Positions 22,395 to 24,745 of a stretch of DNA of 24,745 nucleotides are shown here, in pieces. How positions within the stretch are numbered: position 1 is the first letter of the stretch; every line of letters begins with the position of its first letter. This DNA comes from an uncultured Rhodocyclaceae bacterium (lineage in GTDB: Bacteria; Pseudomonadota; Gammaproteobacteria; Burkholderiales; Rhodocyclaceae): contig CALAGF010000102.1 in NCBI GenBank assembly GCA_937892345.1, positions 1-24,745 of the forward strand. The letters run 5' to 3'. The notes beneath the pieces were generated by a model. It was not told where the DNA came from and made no database searches. It saw only the letters and a program-made list of their open reading frames with translations. A program made the position numbers and the translations under genes.

Positions 22395-23318
22395 GTGCAG
22401 ATCATTATTGTTTCGCGTCATCTCAAGGCGGCGCGCACGATTACCATTATGCCCCGGCATCTCGCCATCGGTGCAAGCCTGCTGGTCGTGCTGGTTTTAA
22501 GTGTGGCCTTTCTCGTTTCCTGGTTGTCGATGTACTTCCGCTTGCCGGTTGCAGAAGATCTGATGCACGCAATGCAGCAGGAAGAAAGTCGTCAGGCGAA
22601 TGAGCACGTGGCCAATAATCTGCAATTGATGGCGACCCGTCTGGGGGAATTGCAGGGACGTTTGCTGCAACTCGACAATCTGGGTAATCGGGTATCTGAT
22701 CTGGCCGGGATCAAACAGCGCAAGCAAGCTGCCCCGGTGGCGGCACCCGGGCAGGGCGGCCCCTATCTGCCGGCGCCGATGTCTCCAGATGAACTACAGC
22801 AGGAAATCGAAAAGCTGGCACTGAGTGTGGATCATCATGCCGACGAGTTTTCCTTCATGGAATTCAAGTTGCTTGAGAAACGGGTTGAGGAGCGCCTGTT
22901 GCCAACCACTTTGCCGGTCAAGGATGCCACGCTCGGTTCGGGATTCGGTTTTCGCAGTGACCCTTTTGCGGGGCTGCGAGCCCGTCACGACGGCCTGGAT
23001 TTCTCTGCGCCTCAGGGCACGCCGATTGTTGCTGCTGCGGATGGCGTGGTGGCGAGTGCCGGCTTCCATCCGGATTTCGGCAATGTGGTCGATATTGACC
23101 ATGGCGATGGCCTGACTTCCCGTTATGCCCACATGTCTGCGATGTTGGTCGAGGCGGGACAATTATTGCGACGGGGCGACAGAATTGGCGCCGTGGGTAC
23201 AACAGGCCGCTCTACCGGTCCCCATTTGCATTTTGAAGTGCGCATGTTGGGCGTGCCTCAAAATCCGGCCAATTTTCTCAAGCGCGGCCGAGAGTTCGCG
23301 CAGGTAAAACGGCGCTGA
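22395..23318 (+). CDS. M23-family (LytM) peptidoglycan metalloendopeptidase
   Basis: Probably a membrane-anchored enzyme that cuts peptidoglycan cross-bridges or stem peptides. The 307 residues (GTG start) have a short basic N-terminus, one membrane helix (about 28-48), a helical coiled-coil stalk (about 55-160) and a C-terminal LytM domain (about 175-300). Zinc and catalytic residues are complete: H198 and D202 in RHDGLDF, the RYAHMS histidine, and HLH (277-279) in GPHLHFEV. An active enzyme is therefore expected, unlike EnvC/NlpD-type activators that lack zinc ligands. The open frame extends upstream to 22242, but that part lies antisense to dciA and lacks a Shine-Dalgarno. An ATG at 22383 is an alternative start. 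It sits upstream of secA. Confidence 0.85.
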   Translation: MQIIIVSRHLKAARTITIMPRHLAIGASLLVVLVLSVAFLVSWLSMYFRLPVAEDLMHAMQQEESRQANEHVANNLQLMATRLGELQGRLLQLDNLGNRVSDLAGIKQRKQAAPVAAPGQGGPYLPAPMSPDELQQEIEKLALSVDHHADEFSFMEFKLLEKRVEERLLPTTLPVKDATLGSGFGFRSDPFAGLRARHDGLDFSAPQGTPIVAAADGVVASAGFHPDFGNVVDIDHGDGLTSRYAHMSAMLVEAGQLLRRGDRIGAVGTTGRSTGPHLHFEVRMLGVPQNPANFLKRGREFAQVKRR

Positions 23319-23338
23319 TCGACAGTTTGCCGATCAGC
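23314..23338. repeat. Hairpin over the M23 stop codon
   Basis: GCTGATCG (23314-23321) and CGATCAGC (23331-23338) form an 8-bp stem with a 9-nt loop; the stop TGA (23316-23318) is in the 5' arm. No U-tract follows. It sits 2 nt before the next inverted repeat. Confidence 0.55.
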
Positions 23339-23340
23339 CT

Positions 23341-23374
23341 GCACGCCGGCACGCGAGTTCCGGCGTGCTAGAAT
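23341..23374 (+). promoter_or_regulatory. secA extended -10 promoter joined to an inverted repeat
   Basis: TGCTAGAAT (23366-23374) is an extended -10 with no visible -35. Its TGC is the end of the 3' arm of an inverted repeat: GCACGCCGG (23341-23349) and CCGGCGTGC (23360-23368), loop 10 nt. Transcription would start near 23381, giving a leader of about 40 nt. The repeat could be an operator or a weak terminator of the M23 gene. Confidence 0.5.
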
Positions 23375-23420
23375 CCCTGCCTTCTTGCGCCTGTTCGCGC
23401 CTCAACCTGATTCCAAAGCG

Positions 23421-24745
23421 ATGATTTCCGGCCTACTCAAAAAGATTTTCGGCAGCCGCAACGACCGGCTGATCAAGCAATACTCCCTGACCGTCAAGCG
23501 CATCAATGCGCTGGAGCCGCAAATTGCGGCCCTGGATGACGATGCGCTCAAAAGTAAAACCGACGAGTTCCGCCAGCGCCACAGCGCAGGTGAGTCGCTG
23601 GACGATCTCCTGCCAGAAGCCTTTGCCGTTGTTCGCGAAGCAGGCAAGCGTGCGCTGGGCATGCGTCACTTTGACATGCAGCTGGTTGGCGGCATGGTGC
23701 TGCATTTTGGCAAGATCGCCGAAATGCGTACCGGTGAAGGCAAGACGCTGGTCGGCACCTTGCCGGCCTATCTCAACGCGATTGCTGGCAAGGGCGTGCA
23801 CGTCATTACCGTCAACGACTATCTGGCAACGCGCGACGCGGAGTGGATGGGGCGCCTGCATCGTTTCCTGGGTCTGACCGTCGGGGTCAATCTTTCCCAG
23901 ATGGATCACGAAGCCAAGCAAGCGGCGTATGCCGCCGATATTACCTACGGCACGAACAACGAATTCGGATTTGATTACCTGCGCGACAACATGGTGTACA
24001 CCGCCGGGCAGCGCGTTCAGCGTACCCTGGGCTTTGCCATCGTGGATGAAGTCGACTCGATTCTGATCGATGAAGCGCGTACCCCGCTGATCATCTCCGG
24101 TCAGGCTGACGACCATACCGATCTCTATCAGCGGATGAGGTCCGTCGTGCCGCAACTGACCCGTGCTCAGGAAGAAAGCGCGGAGGGTGATTACTGGGTT
24201 GACGAAAAAGGCCATCAGGTTCATCTCTCGGAAAGCGGTTACGAGCGTGCCGAAGACCTGTTGGCACAGGCCGGGTTGCTGGCCGAGGGCAGCAGCCTTT
24301 ACGACGCCGCGAACATCACCTTGATGCACCATCTCAATGCTGCGCTGCGTGCGCTGACCTTGTTCAACAAGGATCAGCACTACGTGGTCCAGAACGGCGA
24401 AATCGTGATTGTGGACGAGTTCACCGGTCGCTTGATGGCAGGGCGCCGTTGGTCGGATGGCTTGCATCAGGCTGTTGAGGCCAAGGAAGGCGTCGTGATC
24501 CAGCCGGAAAACCAGACGCTGGCCTCGATTACTTTCCAGAACTATTTCCGGATGTACGAGAAGCTGGCGGGCATGACCGGGACGGCAGATACCGAAGCCT
24601 ACGAATTCCAGCAGATTTATGGCCTGGAAACCGTAGTGATCCCGACCAATCGTCCGATGGCCCGCAAGGACATGAACGATCTGGTCTTTAAAACTGCTGA
24701 CGAAAAACACGCAGCGATCATTGCTGACATCAAGGATTGCGCCAA
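23421..24745 (+). CDS. secA: Protein translocase ATPase SecA, N-terminal part (runs off window)
   Basis: SecA is the motor that drives unfolded preproteins through SecYEG. About 441 codons are present of a family length near 900. The first nucleotide-binding domain has Walker A MRTGEGKT (102-109, K108) and Walker B DEVD (209-212), at the same residue numbers as in E. coli SecA. The preprotein cross-linking region and the start of the second ATPase half (VVIPTNRPMARKDMNDL) follow. The start ATG 23421 gives the usual N-terminus (MISGLLKKIFGSRNDR). No Shine-Dalgarno is evident. No secM-like leader peptide gene lies upstream; the M23 peptidase takes that place. The C-terminal zinc-finger tail is not in view. 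Confidence 0.97.
   Translation, partial: MISGLLKKIFGSRNDRLIKQYSLTVKRINALEPQIAALDDDALKSKTDEFRQRHSAGESLDDLLPEAFAVVREAGKRALGMRHFDMQLVGGMVLHFGKIAEMRTGEGKTLVGTLPAYLNAIAGKGVHVITVNDYLATRDAEWMGRLHRFLGLTVGVNLSQMDHEAKQAAYAADITYGTNNEFGFDYLRDNMVYTAGQRVQRTLGFAIVDEVDSILIDEARTPLIISGQADDHTDLYQRMRSVVPQLTRAQEESAEGDYWVDEKGHQVHLSESGYERAEDLLAQAGLLAEGSSLYDAANITLMHHLNAALRALTLFNKDQHYVVQNGEIVIVDEFTGRLMAGRRWSDGLHQAVEAKEGVVIQPENQTLASITFQNYFRMYEKLAGMTGTADTEAYEFQQIYGLETVVIPTNRPMARKDMNDLVFKTADEKHAAIIADIKDCA

Noticed and set aside
1..24745. CRISPR arrays, insertion sequences, prophage or defence genes, tRNA/rRNA
   Set aside because: No spaced direct-repeat array, transposase, integrase or RNA-gene signature was seen. The gene order is a conserved core locus without signs of insertion.

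Overview
This is a contig end from a moderately GC-rich Gram-negative bacterium, most likely a betaproteobacterium and tentatively Rhodocyclales (Dechloromonas/Azonexus-like). The assignment rests on gene content and protein sequence character only. The evidence is a full mraZ-to-ftsZ cluster followed by lpxC, a DUF721/dciA gene, an M23 peptidase and secA; a meso-DAP type MurE; an HU with a short lysine tail; and a ubiH-family gene next to a dsbC gene. The first 49 bases are not genomic: they are an Illumina TruSeq i5 adapter left in the assembly, and they truncate ahpF and give it a false C-terminus.

Layout. Positions 50-1062 (minus strand) hold ahpC followed by the 5' part of ahpF, with a 42-bp perfect palindrome and a GC hairpin between them. 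A candidate OxyR operator and promoter lie upstream of ahpC. Positions 1349-4049 (plus) hold hupB with its terminator, a small basic Gly/Asn-rich protein of unknown function, a UbiH-family FAD hydroxylase and a periplasmic DsbC-like isomerase, closed by a strong intrinsic terminator at 4091-4126. Positions 4127-4372 are a regulatory region with a dyad, a sigma70-like promoter and a 10-bp-phased MraZ operator. Positions 4373-20767 are the dcw cluster: mraZ, rsmH, ftsL, ftsI, murE, murF, mraY, murD, ftsW, murG, murC, ddlB, ftsQ, ftsA and ftsZ. Nearly every gene overlaps or abuts the next. Positions 20800-24745 hold lpxC with its own promoter, a 63-residue two-helix membrane protein, dciA on the minus strand, an M23 peptidase and the first 441 codons of secA, which runs off the window.

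How the genes work together. The dcw genes make and flip lipid II (murE/F, mraY, murD, murG, murC, ddlB, probably with ftsW/ftsI as septal polymerase and transpeptidase) and build the divisome (ftsL, ftsQ, ftsA, ftsZ). MraZ probably represses the whole run from its own operator. LpxC commits lipid A synthesis, DciA loads the replicative helicase, the M23 enzyme probably trims or regulates peptidoglycan, and SecA drives export. The flanking ahpCF is an oxidative-stress module.

No mobile element, CRISPR array, tRNA or rRNA was seen. I found no convincing new multi-gene system: this is conserved housekeeping DNA. The items that merit a second look are the adapter, the palindrome in ahpCF, the regulatory architecture at mraZ, lpxC and secA, the tight antisense arrangement around dciA, and two small uncharacterised proteins.
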